From: Methylobacterium sp. GXS13
GTDB lineage: Bacteria > Pseudomonadota > Alphaproteobacteria > Rhizobiales > Beijerinckiaceae
Assembly: GCF_001455965.1 (NCBI RefSeq)
Contig: NZ_LKKO01000026.1
Location: 1-64,000 of the forward strand
Length of the DNA: 64,000 bases
Reading direction: 5' to 3'
Position numbers and translations under genes: made by a program
In this document: positions 32,127-40,365 of the stretch, piece by piece
Position numbering within the stretch: the stretch's first letter is position 1
Layout: each line of letters starts with the position of its first letter
Notes under the pieces: model-generated
The model's input: the letters and a program-made list of their open reading frames with translations, nothing else
Told to the model about the DNA's origin: nothing
The model's database searches: none

Positions 32127-32948
32127 ATGCGTCTCATGGGCTTGAGCACCGGGACGCTGGTGCGGCTCTTCCTCGCGCTGGTCGTCCTGTTCGCATGTCT
32201 GGCGGTCTACGCGGTCGGGGCGCTCGCCGCCGACCTGACCTTCCCGCCGCTCACCGGCCGCGTGGTCGACGGCGCCGGCATCCTGACACCGGATCAGCGC
32301 ACGGCCCTGGAGGCCAAGCTGAAGGCGCACGAGGACAAGACCTCGGACCAGGTCGTTGTGGCGACCGTGCCCAACCTCCAGGGCACCACCATCGAGGACT
32401 TCGCCAACCGCCTGTTTCGGGACTGGAAGCTCGGGCAGGCCAAGACCAACAACGGCGCGCTGCTGCTGGTGGCGCCGAGCGAGCGCAAGGTGCGGATCGA
32501 GGTCGGCTACGGGCTCGAAGGCGCGCTCACCGACGCGCTGTCGCGGGTGATCATCGCCAGCGCGATCACGCCGCGCTTCAAGACCGGTGATTATTACGGC
32601 GGGATCGATGCCGGCATCGACGGAATCCTGGGAATCCTGTCGGGGGACGCGCAGGAATGGCAGCGCAAGCCGCAGGTCCGCGCCGACGAGGTCGACCCCG
32701 GTCAGGTCGCGGTCTTCGTGATCCTGTTCCTGGTCGTGCTGTTCGTAGCCTGGCGCATGAGCCGCGGGGGCGGCGGCCGTGGGGGTCGCTCGGCCGGGCG
32801 CGGCGGCGGCATCGTGTTCCTGCCGGGCTCCGGCTCGGGCGGATGGAGCGGCGGCTTCTCGGATGGAGGCGCGTCGGGCGGCTTCGGCGGCGGGTTCTCC
32901 GGCGGGGGCGGCTCGTCGGGTGGTGGGGGATCCTCGGGTGACTGGTAG
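32127..32948 (+). CDS. TPM domain membrane protein (YgcG-like)
   Basis: The 273-residue protein has a signal or anchor helix (LVRLFLALVVLFACLAVYAV), a TPM domain (FPPLTGRVVDGAGILTPDQR; VRIEVGYGLEGALTDALSRV), a second transmembrane helix (VAVFVILFLVVLFVAW, about 193-209) and a Gly/Ser-rich tail ending GGGGSSGDW. This is the usual YgcG layout. TPM domains lie outside the cytoplasm; phosphatase activity is known for some homologues. It is encoded between LemA and a second TPM gene whose GTG start overlaps its last codons. Confidence 0.9.
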   Translation: MRLMGLSTGTLVRLFLALVVLFACLAVYAVGALAADLTFPPLTGRVVDGAGILTPDQRTALEAKLKAHEDKTSDQVVVATVPNLQGTTIEDFANRLFRDWKLGQAKTNNGALLLVAPSERKVRIEVGYGLEGALTDALSRVIIASAITPRFKTGDYYGGIDAGIDGILGILSGDAQEWQRKPQVRADEVDPGQVAVFVILFLVVLFVAWRMSRGGGGRGGRSAGRGGGIVFLPGSGSGGWSGGFSDGGASGGFGGGFSGGGGSSGGGGSSGDW

Positions 32949-33570
32949 GATCGCCGACATTCTTCCCCAGGAGGCCTGCGAGGGCCTGGGCGAGGCGGTC
33001 GCCCGGGCCGAAGCCGACACGTCCGGCGAGATTGTCGTGATGATCAGCCGGCGGGCGGGTGCCTACCGCTCCGTGGTGCTGCTCGCGGCCCTGATTACCG
33101 CGCTGATCCTGCCCTGGCCGCTGATCGCGCTGACTGGCTGGAGCGCCACCGCGATCCTGCTGGCGCAGGCCGCGCTGGTGGCCGCCATCCTGGCAGCGAG
33201 CCAGAACGAACGGCTGCGGCTGGCCCTCGTGCCGCGCCGGCTGCGCAGCGCCCGGGCCCGCGAGGCCGGGCAGCGGGCCTTCTGGTCCCGGGGCCTGAGC
33301 CGCACCCGGTCCCGCACCGGCGTGCTGCTCTACCTGTCGCTGGCCGAGCGCCATGCCGAGATCGTCACGGATCTCGGCGTGCTGCAGCGCATTCCGGCGC
33401 AATCCTGGGACCGAATCCTGGCCGATCTCACCCGTGCCCTGGCGCGGGGCGACATCGAGGGCGGCCTCACCGTGGCGGTCGAGCGGATCGGCGCCTGCCT
33501 GGCCGAGCATCTCCCGGCCGGCCCGCACGATCCGGACGAATTGCCGAATCGGGTGATCGTCGCGGATTAG
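32938..33570 (+). CDS. TPM domain protein with two membrane helices (second copy)
   Basis: The 210-residue protein begins at GTG 32938 inside the end of the preceding gene (11-base overlap). It has ADTSGEIVVMISRRAGAYRS, two hydrophobic segments (about 46-93), the cytoplasmic-like RRLRSARAREAGQRAFWSRG, and a TPM-like C-terminal half (GVLLYLSLAERHAEIVTDLG; AALARGDIEGGL-type ending). This LemA-TPM-TPM order is common in Rhizobiales. It is a probable envelope-stress or homeostasis module; the molecular function is unknown. Confidence 0.85.
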   Translation: MTGRIADILPQEACEGLGEAVARAEADTSGEIVVMISRRAGAYRSVVLLAALITALILPWPLIALTGWSATAILLAQAALVAAILAASQNERLRLALVPRRLRSARAREAGQRAFWSRGLSRTRSRTGVLLYLSLAERHAEIVTDLGVLQRIPAQSWDRILADLTRALARGDIEGGLTVAVERIGACLAEHLPAGPHDPDELPNRVIVAD

Positions 33571-33609
33571 CGCCGGCCGGCTTTCCGCGCGCGCGTCCGA
33601 AACCCGAGC

Positions 33610-34119
33610 CTAGCCCCGGGCTTGCCGCAATGCGGCCATGGCCTCCTCAGGCGCGGCGTCGCAGCCTGCCGGCACGACCAGCTTCACGGCCAGCTCATGC
33701 CGCGTCGCGGCGCCGTTCATACCGAGAACCGCGCCGGCCCGGTGCAGGACGGACAGGATGCTCAGCTGTATCGCGGCCCGGGGACCATCCAGGGTCCGGC
33801 CCCGATAGACGTAGGCGACCCGGTCGTTGGGATCGCGCAACGGCGCGAGAGAGGTGTCGGTGCCGTGGGGCAAGGGCTCGACGAAGTCGGCCCTCACCGG
33901 CAGCGCGCAGGCGCTGGTCCAGACCAGCCGGCGCACGGCCTCGGCGCGCGGCAGAAATACGCCCTTCCCGAGATCGACAGCAACCGCGTCGGCCCAGTCC
34001 GGGGGCGTCGGGTTCGCATAGGCCTGGACCCGCATCGATGCCGAGAGGGCGAGCAACAGGCACAGGGCGACCAGCCCTGCCCGGTCGGCATTGATCAGGC
34101 GGGTCGCGCGAGCCGGCAC
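33610..34119 (-). CDS. Exosortase-associated single-pass membrane protein
   Basis: The 169-residue product starts at GTG 34119 (GAGAGGG four bases upstream), overlapping the exosortase gene by 25 bases. Residues about 12-31 form a membrane helix (GLVALCLLLALSASMRVQAY), followed by a periplasmic domain of about 135 residues (PPDWADAVAVDLGKGVFLP; DPNDRVAYVYRGRTLDGPRA). I do not recognise the family. Its position matches EpsI-like accessory proteins that travel with exosortases. An ATG at 34091 is in another frame, so it is not an alternative. Confidence 0.7.
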   Translation of the reverse strand: MPARATRLINADRAGLVALCLLLALSASMRVQAYANPTPPDWADAVAVDLGKGVFLPRAEAVRRLVWTSACALPVRADFVEPLPHGTDTSLAPLRDPNDRVAYVYRGRTLDGPRAAIQLSILSVLHRAGAVLGMNGAATRHELAVKLVVPAGCDAAPEEAMAALRQARG

Positions 34120-34997
34120 GGCGCCCTCTCGACATGGAGCACGATCGGCAGCAGCGACGCCGCCACGGAGACCAGCGCCACGGTGACCGAGCCGGCCCCG
34201 TCGTGCCAGTAGCGGTAAGCCTCGGCGGAGGGCAGCATCGCCAGGATCCGGGCGATGTTGATCGCCACCACCAAGATTGCGCTCACCGCCAGGGCGCCGA
34301 GCGCTTCGCGGCGGATCGATCGGCCGGCGATCTTGAGCACGCACAGCCAGATCAGAGCCGCCAGCGACAGGTTGTGGAACGCCGAACATCCCTCCAGCAT
34401 GACGATCGACCAGTCGGACCGCGCGCTGAGATAGACGCCGCTCGCCTGCAGGCCGGGAAAGGCGAAGCGCCCGACCCAGGCCATCAGGGCGACCTCGACC
34501 GGTTCGATGGCGTGGTAGAACAGCTTGAAGACGAGCTTGCTCCACAGCTCGCAGAGCGACAGGGCGAGCCAGACCTGCCCGATATCGGCCAGCACGCGAT
34601 CCTGGGAGCGACGGGCGAGGAGCCAGGCGGCGGCCAGCGTCATGCCGGCATAGACCGCGTGCGGCTCGGGCAGGAACCAGGTCAGCGCGCAGGCGACCAG
34701 GACGGCGCGGTCGGCCCGCGTCAGCGCGAGGCGGACGTGCCGGTCGCCGAACAGGACCGCCATGGTGGCGAGGGTGGCGAAGACCTCGCCGAAATTGAGT
34801 TCGGTGAGGCGCTGGATGCCCGGATCGGGATCGAGCAGCAGGCGCTGCAGCGCAGCCGAGATGGCCGTGCCGCACCCGAAGACCAGCAGATTCCCGCGAG
34901 CGGCTCGGACGGGCAGGTTCGCGGCATGCGCGTGCGGTGCCTTGGCCGGCCCACCTCCGCGGCACCCTGTCAGAAGCTCGGCCATTCGGGCGCTCAC
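34095..34997 (-). CDS. Exosortase/archaeosortase family protein
   Basis: The 300-residue polytopic membrane protein carries the exosortase triad: Cys204 in MLEGCSAFHN, Arg250 in NIARILAML and His265 in YRYWHDGAG, each within or next to membrane segments. Exosortases are transpeptidase-like enzymes that process PEP-CTERM sorting tails at the inner membrane. The start GTG 34997 overlaps the stop of the PEP-CTERM-like gene (GTGA); ATG 34985 is possible. Low overall similarity to named subfamilies and no EPS genes nearby suggest a dedicated, single-substrate type. Confidence 0.85.
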   Translation of the reverse strand: MSARMAELLTGCRGGGPAKAPHAHAANLPVRAARGNLLVFGCGTAISAALQRLLLDPDPGIQRLTELNFGEVFATLATMAVLFGDRHVRLALTRADRAVLVACALTWFLPEPHAVYAGMTLAAAWLLARRSQDRVLADIGQVWLALSLCELWSKLVFKLFYHAIEPVEVALMAWVGRFAFPGLQASGVYLSARSDWSIVMLEGCSAFHNLSLAALIWLCVLKIAGRSIRREALGALAVSAILVVAINIARILAMLPSAEAYRYWHDGAGSVTVALVSVAASLLPIVLHVERAPCRLARPA

Positions 34998-35572
34998 GCA
35001 GCGGCCGGCGCGCGACGTTTGCGACGGAGGAAGGCCACGGTGCCGGCCGCCAGCGCGAGACCCAGCATCGCGTTGATCTCAGGCGCAGGGGCACCGCCGG
35101 AAGCGCCCCCGGAGCTATCGCCGAAACCGGCGTCGAGGGCGAAGAGGCCGGCCATGGCTCCGTCGGCCCTGTCCGGGAATGCGTCACCGAGGCCGGCGGC
35201 CATGCGCCCGCCCGCACGCGAGCCGCCGCCCGCCCCGCCGGCCGCGGAGCCGTTGAGCGCAGACGACGAATCGGCCGTGGCGTAGCCGATGGTTGGGGGC
35301 GACAGGAGCCCCGAGAAGGCCGCCCCTCCCCCGAAGCAGGTTACTAAGCCAGCGAATGGATCCCCCCTGAGGAGGGCGTCCAGGCCCGTGCCGATTCTGG
35401 AACGGTGCAGACCGACGGTGGAAATGGGCGACGCCGCACCCGTCTGGCGAAACGCACGCGACGGGCAGACGACATCCCATTTCAGGTCGACAGGCTCTGC
35501 ATATGCAGGAGTGATCCGACCTGCCAAGCATAGAACGGCGACAACGGCCGTACGCGACAGGCGCTCCTTCAT
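34994..35572 (-). CDS. Secreted protein with a PEP-CTERM-like sorting tail
   Basis: The 192-residue protein has a signal peptide (MKERLSRTAVVAVLCLAGRI, then TPAYA|EP) and two cysteines in the mature domain. A Ser/Gly/Ala-rich stretch (about 105-160) leads to the tail: APAPEIN (161-167), a hydrophobic helix (AMLGLALAAGTVAFL) and RRKRR. This is the tripartite motif-helix-basic layout of exosortase substrates, with PEI in place of PEP. It overlaps the exosortase gene and is probably its only local substrate, to be anchored or displayed at the envelope. Function of the body is unknown. Confidence 0.8.
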   Translation of the reverse strand: MKERLSRTAVVAVLCLAGRITPAYAEPVDLKWDVVCPSRAFRQTGAASPISTVGLHRSRIGTGLDALLRGDPFAGLVTCFGGGAAFSGLLSPPTIGYATADSSSALNGSAAGGAGGGSRAGGRMAAGLGDAFPDRADGAMAGLFALDAGFGDSSGGASGGAPAPEINAMLGLALAAGTVAFLRRKRRAPAAA

Positions 35573-36040
35573 TACCCCTCCACCCCGAATTCTGGCGTCA
35601 CGATACGCGGATCACGGGTATGCAGCCCCATATTGATCGTCGTTAACTAAGTTCTTTTGAGCATCAATATAAGCGGATATGTCGGGCGATTAATTTAGAG
35701 GTCAATGGCGGCTTTCTACTGATACTTGTTTGACCGACCCAATTAACCATTCGAACTTGCTTGTGAACGCCCTCCGCCCGCAAGCCTGAAGCGCCGGCGT
35801 TGAGATGCCCAAGACTGACGTTTCGTCCGCTGCCGGGACGCAGGTTCCATTTCCGCGACGTGCCGGAGGGGTGCGATTTGTGCGCTGCCGCACGGGGCCC
35901 GGCCGACACCGGTAACTTGGCCAGCTCACCGGCGATTCTCTCTTACAGACCGCATGGGTGTGACCGCGTCCGACGCGTCCGCCCGCGGGATGCCGGTTCC
36001 AGACAACGGAGCGATACCGGCACCGCCCGAGGAGACCGCT
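35573..36040. other. Intergenic region upstream of the PEP-CTERM-like gene and the UGT gene
   Basis: About 470 bases divide divergent genes. 35625-35760 is AT-rich and likely holds the promoters. No gene with coding-like composition and no RNA fold was recognised. Confidence 0.4.
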
Positions 36041-37369
36041 ATGAAGATCCTGATCGCCGCGACGCCGCTGACCGGCCACGTCAATCCGATGCTCGCGATC
36101 GGCCGCGCCGCCGCCGCCCGGGGCGACGACGTGATCGTGCTCACCGATCCGGCGTTCCAGGCGAAGGTCGAGGCGGCCGGCCTGAACTTTGCGCCCTACG
36201 CGGACAACGGCTCCGCCAGCTTCCTCGAGACAACGTTGCCTGCCGGCCCGGAACGGTTCCGCCACGAATTCCAACGGCGGTTCATCGATCCCATGCCGGT
36301 CCAGACAGCCGCTCTGAAGGCGCTGATCGCCGCGAACGCGCCGGACGTGATCGTGGCCGGCAGCATGTTCCTCGGCGTGTTGCCGCTGCTCCTCGACACA
36401 GCACCGCGGCCACCGATCATCACCGCCAATATCAGCTTCCTGTTCCTTGACCGGCCCGATCATGCTCCGGTCGGTCTCGGCCTGCCGCCCGCCCGCGACC
36501 GGACCGAGCTGGCCCGCTACGCCGCCCTGAAGGCCGGCATGGATGCGGCTTTCACCAACCCCGTCCGGGCTTATGCGGATGCCCAGCTTGCCCGCTTGGG
36601 CGTGCCCCCCTTGCCGGCCTCGCTGCCGCACTCCGTCGTCGTGCTGCCGGATCTGTTCCTTCAGCCGACCGTACCGGGCTTCGAGTACGATTACGGCCCC
36701 CTGCCCCAAAGCGTCCGCTTCATCGGCCTGCTTCAGCCTCCGACGCCGGCTGCGGATCTGCCGGATTGGTGGCCGGAGCTGGAGCGGGCCAACGCGGAGG
36801 GCAAGCCCGTGGCTTTGGTTACGCAAGGCACCCTCGCCAACGCGGATTTCGGTGCGCTGGTGGAGCCGACGCTCACCGCCCTCGCCGACCGGGACGACCT
36901 CCTTGTTCTGGCCACCACAGGCGGCCGACCGATCGAGGCGCTGCGGGGACCGATCCCCGCCAACACCCGGGTCGCGCGCTTCCTGCCGTTCCGGGAATTG
37001 CTGCCGCGGGTCAGCGTTCTCATCACCAATGGCGGCTACGGCAGCGTCTCGCAGGCTCTGGCGAATGGCGTGCCCATCGTGTCGGCGGGCCTCACCGAGG
37101 ACAAGGCCGAGGTGAATGCCCGTATCGGCTGGTCGGGTGCCGGCATCAACTTGGCCACCAACACGCCGAGTGCCGATGCGCTGCGCGTGGCGGTGACGCG
37201 GGTGCTCGACGAGCCGAGCTTCCGGCAACAGGCTGCGGCGCTGCGGGACGCCTTCGCAGCGCGGGATGCGATGACCGGCATCCTCGGGGCGATCGACGAC
37301 CTCGCTCGCACCGGCTCCGTGCTCCGCGGTGGCGCGAGCGCGGCCGTACCGTTGGCGCGATCGGCCTGA
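36041..37369 (+). CDS. UGT/MGT-type glycosyltransferase (GT1)
   Basis: The 442-residue protein opens MKILIAATPLTGHVNPMLAI, the GT1 acceptor-side N-terminus. The donor half has VALVTQGTLANADFG, PFRELLPRVSVLITNGGYGS and a modified PSPG-like end (SQALANGVPIVSAGLTEDKA; INARIGWSGAGINL-type). GT1 enzymes move a sugar from a nucleotide donor to small lipophilic acceptors such as macrolides, flavonoids or terpenoids. The catalytic His is H18 in TGHVNP. ATG 36041 has GAGGAG upstream. The gene stands alone and the acceptor is unknown. Confidence 0.87.
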   Translation: MKILIAATPLTGHVNPMLAIGRAAAARGDDVIVLTDPAFQAKVEAAGLNFAPYADNGSASFLETTLPAGPERFRHEFQRRFIDPMPVQTAALKALIAANAPDVIVAGSMFLGVLPLLLDTAPRPPIITANISFLFLDRPDHAPVGLGLPPARDRTELARYAALKAGMDAAFTNPVRAYADAQLARLGVPPLPASLPHSVVVLPDLFLQPTVPGFEYDYGPLPQSVRFIGLLQPPTPAADLPDWWPELERANAEGKPVALVTQGTLANADFGALVEPTLTALADRDDLLVLATTGGRPIEALRGPIPANTRVARFLPFRELLPRVSVLITNGGYGSVSQALANGVPIVSAGLTEDKAEVNARIGWSGAGINLATNTPSADALRVAVTRVLDEPSFRQQAAALRDAFAARDAMTGILGAIDDLARTGSVLRGGASAAVPLARSA

Positions 37370-37544
37370 AGCCGGCTACCAAGCGGTCGATGCCGAAGAT
37401 CGCATCGCCGCGAGGTCGGCCCCCCTGGCGAGGCGGGACCATGTGGTCCTGTCTGACGGGGTTGCCTGCCCCGTCCTCTTCGGATGCCGAGACCGTCCTA
37501 TCGTCGGGCAGCGTGGGCAGACTCCAAACGGATTGCGAAACCGT

Positions 37545-37582
37545 GAATCTGAAAATGTTTCCCGTGAAACATTTTCAGATTC
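37545..37582. promoter_or_regulatory. parS-like 17-base inverted repeat
   Basis: GAATCTGAAAATGTTTC (37545-37561) and GAAACATTTTCAGATTC (37566-37582) are perfect arms with CCGT between. The centre TGTTTCCCGTGAAACA (37556-37571) matches the ParB site consensus TGTTTCACGTGAAACA at 15 of 16 positions. No T-run follows, so it is not an obvious terminator. Confidence 0.55.
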
Positions 37583-37638
37583 GGCTCGACCGCCTCCCTG
37601 GGACCTGAGTGTCCCTCGAAGGCGGCCTTCCAGTCTGA

Positions 37639-38751
37639 TCAGCGCCGAATGGCCACCGGCCCGCTCATGCCCGGCCAGTCGGAATAGCCGTTGGAGCCGC
37701 CGCCGTACCAATAGGGCTTCGGCGCCTCGGCCAGGGGCGCCTCGCTCGCCAGGCGCTGAACCAGATCGGGATTGGCGATGTAGGGCCGGCCGAAGCTGAA
37801 CAGGTCGGCCCGCCCCTCGGCCAGTTCCTTCTCTGCGAGATCGAGGGTGATCTGGTTGTTGCCGATATAGGCGCCCTTGAAACGGCGGCGCAGGTCGAGG
37901 AAATCGACCCCGTCCGGCACGTCGCGGGTCTGCTGGGTCACGCCCTCGATGGTGTGGACATAGAGCAGACCGAAGCCATTCAGGGCATCGACATAGGCGC
38001 CATATGTGACGTGCGGATCGGAATCGAGAGGCGTCTCTCCGGGCTGCGTGGTTGCGGGAGACAGACGAATGCCGACCCGGGCACCGCCACCCCAGACTTC
38101 GGTGACGGCACGGACCACGTCCAGGGGGAAGCGGAGGCGGTTCTCGATCGAGCCGCCGTAGCGGTCGGTGCGCGTGTTGGTAGAGTCGCGGACGAACTGC
38201 TCCAGCAGGTAATTGTTGGCCGAGTGGATCTCGACGCCGTCGAAACCCGCCCGCTTGGCGTTCTCCGCAGCCCGCCGATAATCGTCGACGATCCCCGGAA
38301 TCTCGTCGGTTTCGAGCGCCCGGGGCGTCACGTGGGGCTTCATGCCGTCCTGGGTGAACGCGGTGCCCTCGGGCTTGATCGCGGAGGCCGAGACCGGAAG
38401 CCCGCCATTGGGCTGTAGCTCGGGATGCGAGATCCGGCCGGTATGCCAGAGCTGCAGGAAGATCAGCCCGTCATTGGCATGGATGGTCTTCACGATCCGG
38501 GACCAGCTCTCGACCTGCGCGTCGGACCAGATTCCCGGCGTGTAGGCGTAGCCGACGCCTTGGGGTGAGATGTTCGTCGCCTCAGAGATGATCAGGCCGG
38601 CATTGGCCCGCTGCCCATAATAATCGGCCGCGAAATCCGGCGGCACGCCCGCGTTGTCGGAGCGGCTACGGGTGAGTGGCGCCATCACCACCCGGTTCTT
38701 GAGGGTCAGGTCACCGATGGTGACGGGCTGAAGGATCGGGCTGATCGGCAT
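37639..38751 (-). CDS. Alkene reductase, old yellow enzyme family (NemA-like)
   Basis: The 370-residue TIM-barrel flavoprotein has FMN/active-site blocks: NRVVMAPLTRSRSDNAGVPP, LIISEATNISPQGVGYAYTP, QLWHTGRISH, the substrate motif FDGVEIHSANNYLLEQFVRD, and NTRTDRYGGSIENRLRF. The C-terminus has DLFSFGRPYIANPDL. These enzymes reduce activated C=C bonds or nitro groups with NAD(P)H. ATG 38751 is followed at once by the conserved start of the family (MPISPILQPVTIGDLTLKN). The next gene upstream is a divergent alcohol dehydrogenase. Confidence 0.93.
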   Translation of the reverse strand: MPISPILQPVTIGDLTLKNRVVMAPLTRSRSDNAGVPPDFAADYYGQRANAGLIISEATNISPQGVGYAYTPGIWSDAQVESWSRIVKTIHANDGLIFLQLWHTGRISHPELQPNGGLPVSASAIKPEGTAFTQDGMKPHVTPRALETDEIPGIVDDYRRAAENAKRAGFDGVEIHSANNYLLEQFVRDSTNTRTDRYGGSIENRLRFPLDVVRAVTEVWGGGARVGIRLSPATTQPGETPLDSDPHVTYGAYVDALNGFGLLYVHTIEGVTQQTRDVPDGVDFLDLRRRFKGAYIGNNQITLDLAEKELAEGRADLFSFGRPYIANPDLVQRLASEAPLAEAPKPYWYGGGSNGYSDWPGMSGPVAIRR

Positions 38752-39097
38752 GAAACCTCGGATACGGCATGCTTGACGGGACGAGCGGCACCGCCTGGGG
38801 CCGGCCATCGGAGGGTCGGCATTGCGGCGTGGGCCCGCTCGGGATGGTCAACAACTGGTCGAGGTCCAGCCTCGGTTCCCCGGATGGGCTTCGCCCCCCG
38901 GGACCGTCTCAGGCATGAGCCCGAAGTGCGGAATGCCGCGGGAACCGGAGCATCAGGCATGTCTTGCCTGACAGGCGACGTCGCGAGCGGCTGGGCCCAG
39001 CGCATCGCCTCACCGGAACTTGACCGGGCGGCTGAGCACTTGCCCCTGCGAGGCTGCGTCCTGCGGCTCTGCTCCCCAAGCTTGGAGAATCGACGCG

Positions 39098-40273
39098 ATG
39101 AAGGCCCTGTGCTGGCACGGCAAGAACGACATCCGCTGCGACACGGTCCCGGATCCGGTGATCGAGGACGCCCGCGACGTGATCATCAAGGTGACGAGCT
39201 GCGCGATCTGCGGCTCGGACCTCCATCTGATGGACGGCCAGATGCCGGCCATGAAATCCGGTGACGTGCTCGGCCACGAGTTCATGGGCGAGGTCGTCGA
39301 AGTCGGGCAGGGCTTCACCAAGTTCCGGAAGGGCGACCGGATCGTCGTGCCGTTCAACATCAATTGCGGCGCCTGTCGCCAGTGCAAGCTGGGCAACTGG
39401 TCGGTCTGCGAGCGTTCGAACCGCAACGGCGAGATGGCGGCCGCGCAGTTCGGCTACCCGACCGCCGGCCTGTTCGGCTACTCGCACCTCACTGGCGGCT
39501 ATGCCGGCGGCCAGGCCGAATACGTGCGCGTCCCCATGGCCGACGTGGCACCCATGAAAGTGCCGGACGGCATGGACGACGAGTCGGTCCTGTTCCTCAC
39601 CGACATCCTGCCGACCGGCTGGCAGGGCGCCGAGCATTGTGAGATCCAGGGGGGCGAGATCATCGCGATCTGGGGCGCCGGGCCGGTCGGCCTGTTCGCG
39701 ATCCAGTCGGCCAAGATCATGGGCGCCGGGCGCATCATCGCCATCGACACCGTGCCCGAGCGGCTCGCCCTGGCGAAAAAATCCGGTGCCACCGACATCA
39801 TCGACTTCATGAACGAGGACGTGTTCGAGCGGATCAAGGAAATCAGCAAGGGCCAGGGCGCCGACGGCGTGATCGACTGCGTCGGCATGGAGGCGAGCGC
39901 CGGCCATGGCGGCCTCACCGGCGTGCTCTCGACCTTGCAGGAAAAGCTGACCTCCACCGAGCGGCCCTACGCGCTGGCCGAGGCGATCAAGGCGGTGCGG
40001 CCCTGCGGGATCGTCTCGGTGCCGGGCGTCTATGGCGGCCCGGTGCCGGTCAATATGGGCTCGATCGTGCAGAAGGGCCTGACCCTCAAGAGCGGGCAGA
40101 CCCACGTCAAGCGCTACCTGGAGACGCTGACCAAGCTGATCCAGGCGGGCAAGTTCGACATGACGTCGATGATCACCCACCGCTCGACGAACCTCGCGGA
40201 TGGCCCGGACCTCTACAAGACCTTCCGGGACAAGGCCGCTGGCTGCGTGAAGGTGGTCTTCCACCCGAACTGA
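39098..40273 (+). CDS. Zinc-dependent alcohol dehydrogenase (MDR; formaldehyde dehydrogenase-like)
   Basis: The 391-residue protein has the catalytic zinc region (SCAICGSDLHLMDG; LGHEFMGEVVEVG), a structural zinc site (NCGACRQCKLGNWSVC), and a Rossmann motif IWGAGPVGLFAIQSAKIMGA. The insert RNGEMAAAQFGYPTAGLFGY is characteristic of the glutathione-independent formaldehyde dehydrogenase group. The substrate could be an aldehyde or alcohol; in a methylotroph formaldehyde is tempting but not shown. The start at 39098 gives the normal MKALCWHGKNDIRCDTVPDP beginning. A terminator-like hairpin follows. Confidence 0.92.
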   Translation: MKALCWHGKNDIRCDTVPDPVIEDARDVIIKVTSCAICGSDLHLMDGQMPAMKSGDVLGHEFMGEVVEVGQGFTKFRKGDRIVVPFNINCGACRQCKLGNWSVCERSNRNGEMAAAQFGYPTAGLFGYSHLTGGYAGGQAEYVRVPMADVAPMKVPDGMDDESVLFLTDILPTGWQGAEHCEIQGGEIIAIWGAGPVGLFAIQSAKIMGAGRIIAIDTVPERLALAKKSGATDIIDFMNEDVFERIKEISKGQGADGVIDCVGMEASAGHGGLTGVLSTLQEKLTSTERPYALAEAIKAVRPCGIVSVPGVYGGPVPVNMGSIVQKGLTLKSGQTHVKRYLETLTKLIQAGKFDMTSMITHRSTNLADGPDLYKTFRDKAAGCVKVVFHPN

Positions 40274-40308
40274 GCCCCGGCACCACGCGTTCAACGCTGC
40301 CGACAGAA

Positions 40309-40330
40309 CCCCGGTCCCCGCGGACCGGGG
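40309..40330 (+). terminator. Terminator-like hairpin after the alcohol dehydrogenase gene
   Basis: CCCCGGTCC (40309-40317) and GGACCGGGG (40322-40330) are perfect 9-base arms with a 4-base loop. Only CTTCG follows, so the U-tract is weak. Confidence 0.6.
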
Positions 40331-40365
40331 CTTCGACCATCACTGTATCCCAGGATTGATCCCGT

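Noticed and set aside
33894..34091. ATG-started small frame after the exosortase gene as the third gene of the module
   Set aside because: It lies in a different frame and has no membrane helix; the overlapping GTG-started frame has a clear anchor and a long folded domain.
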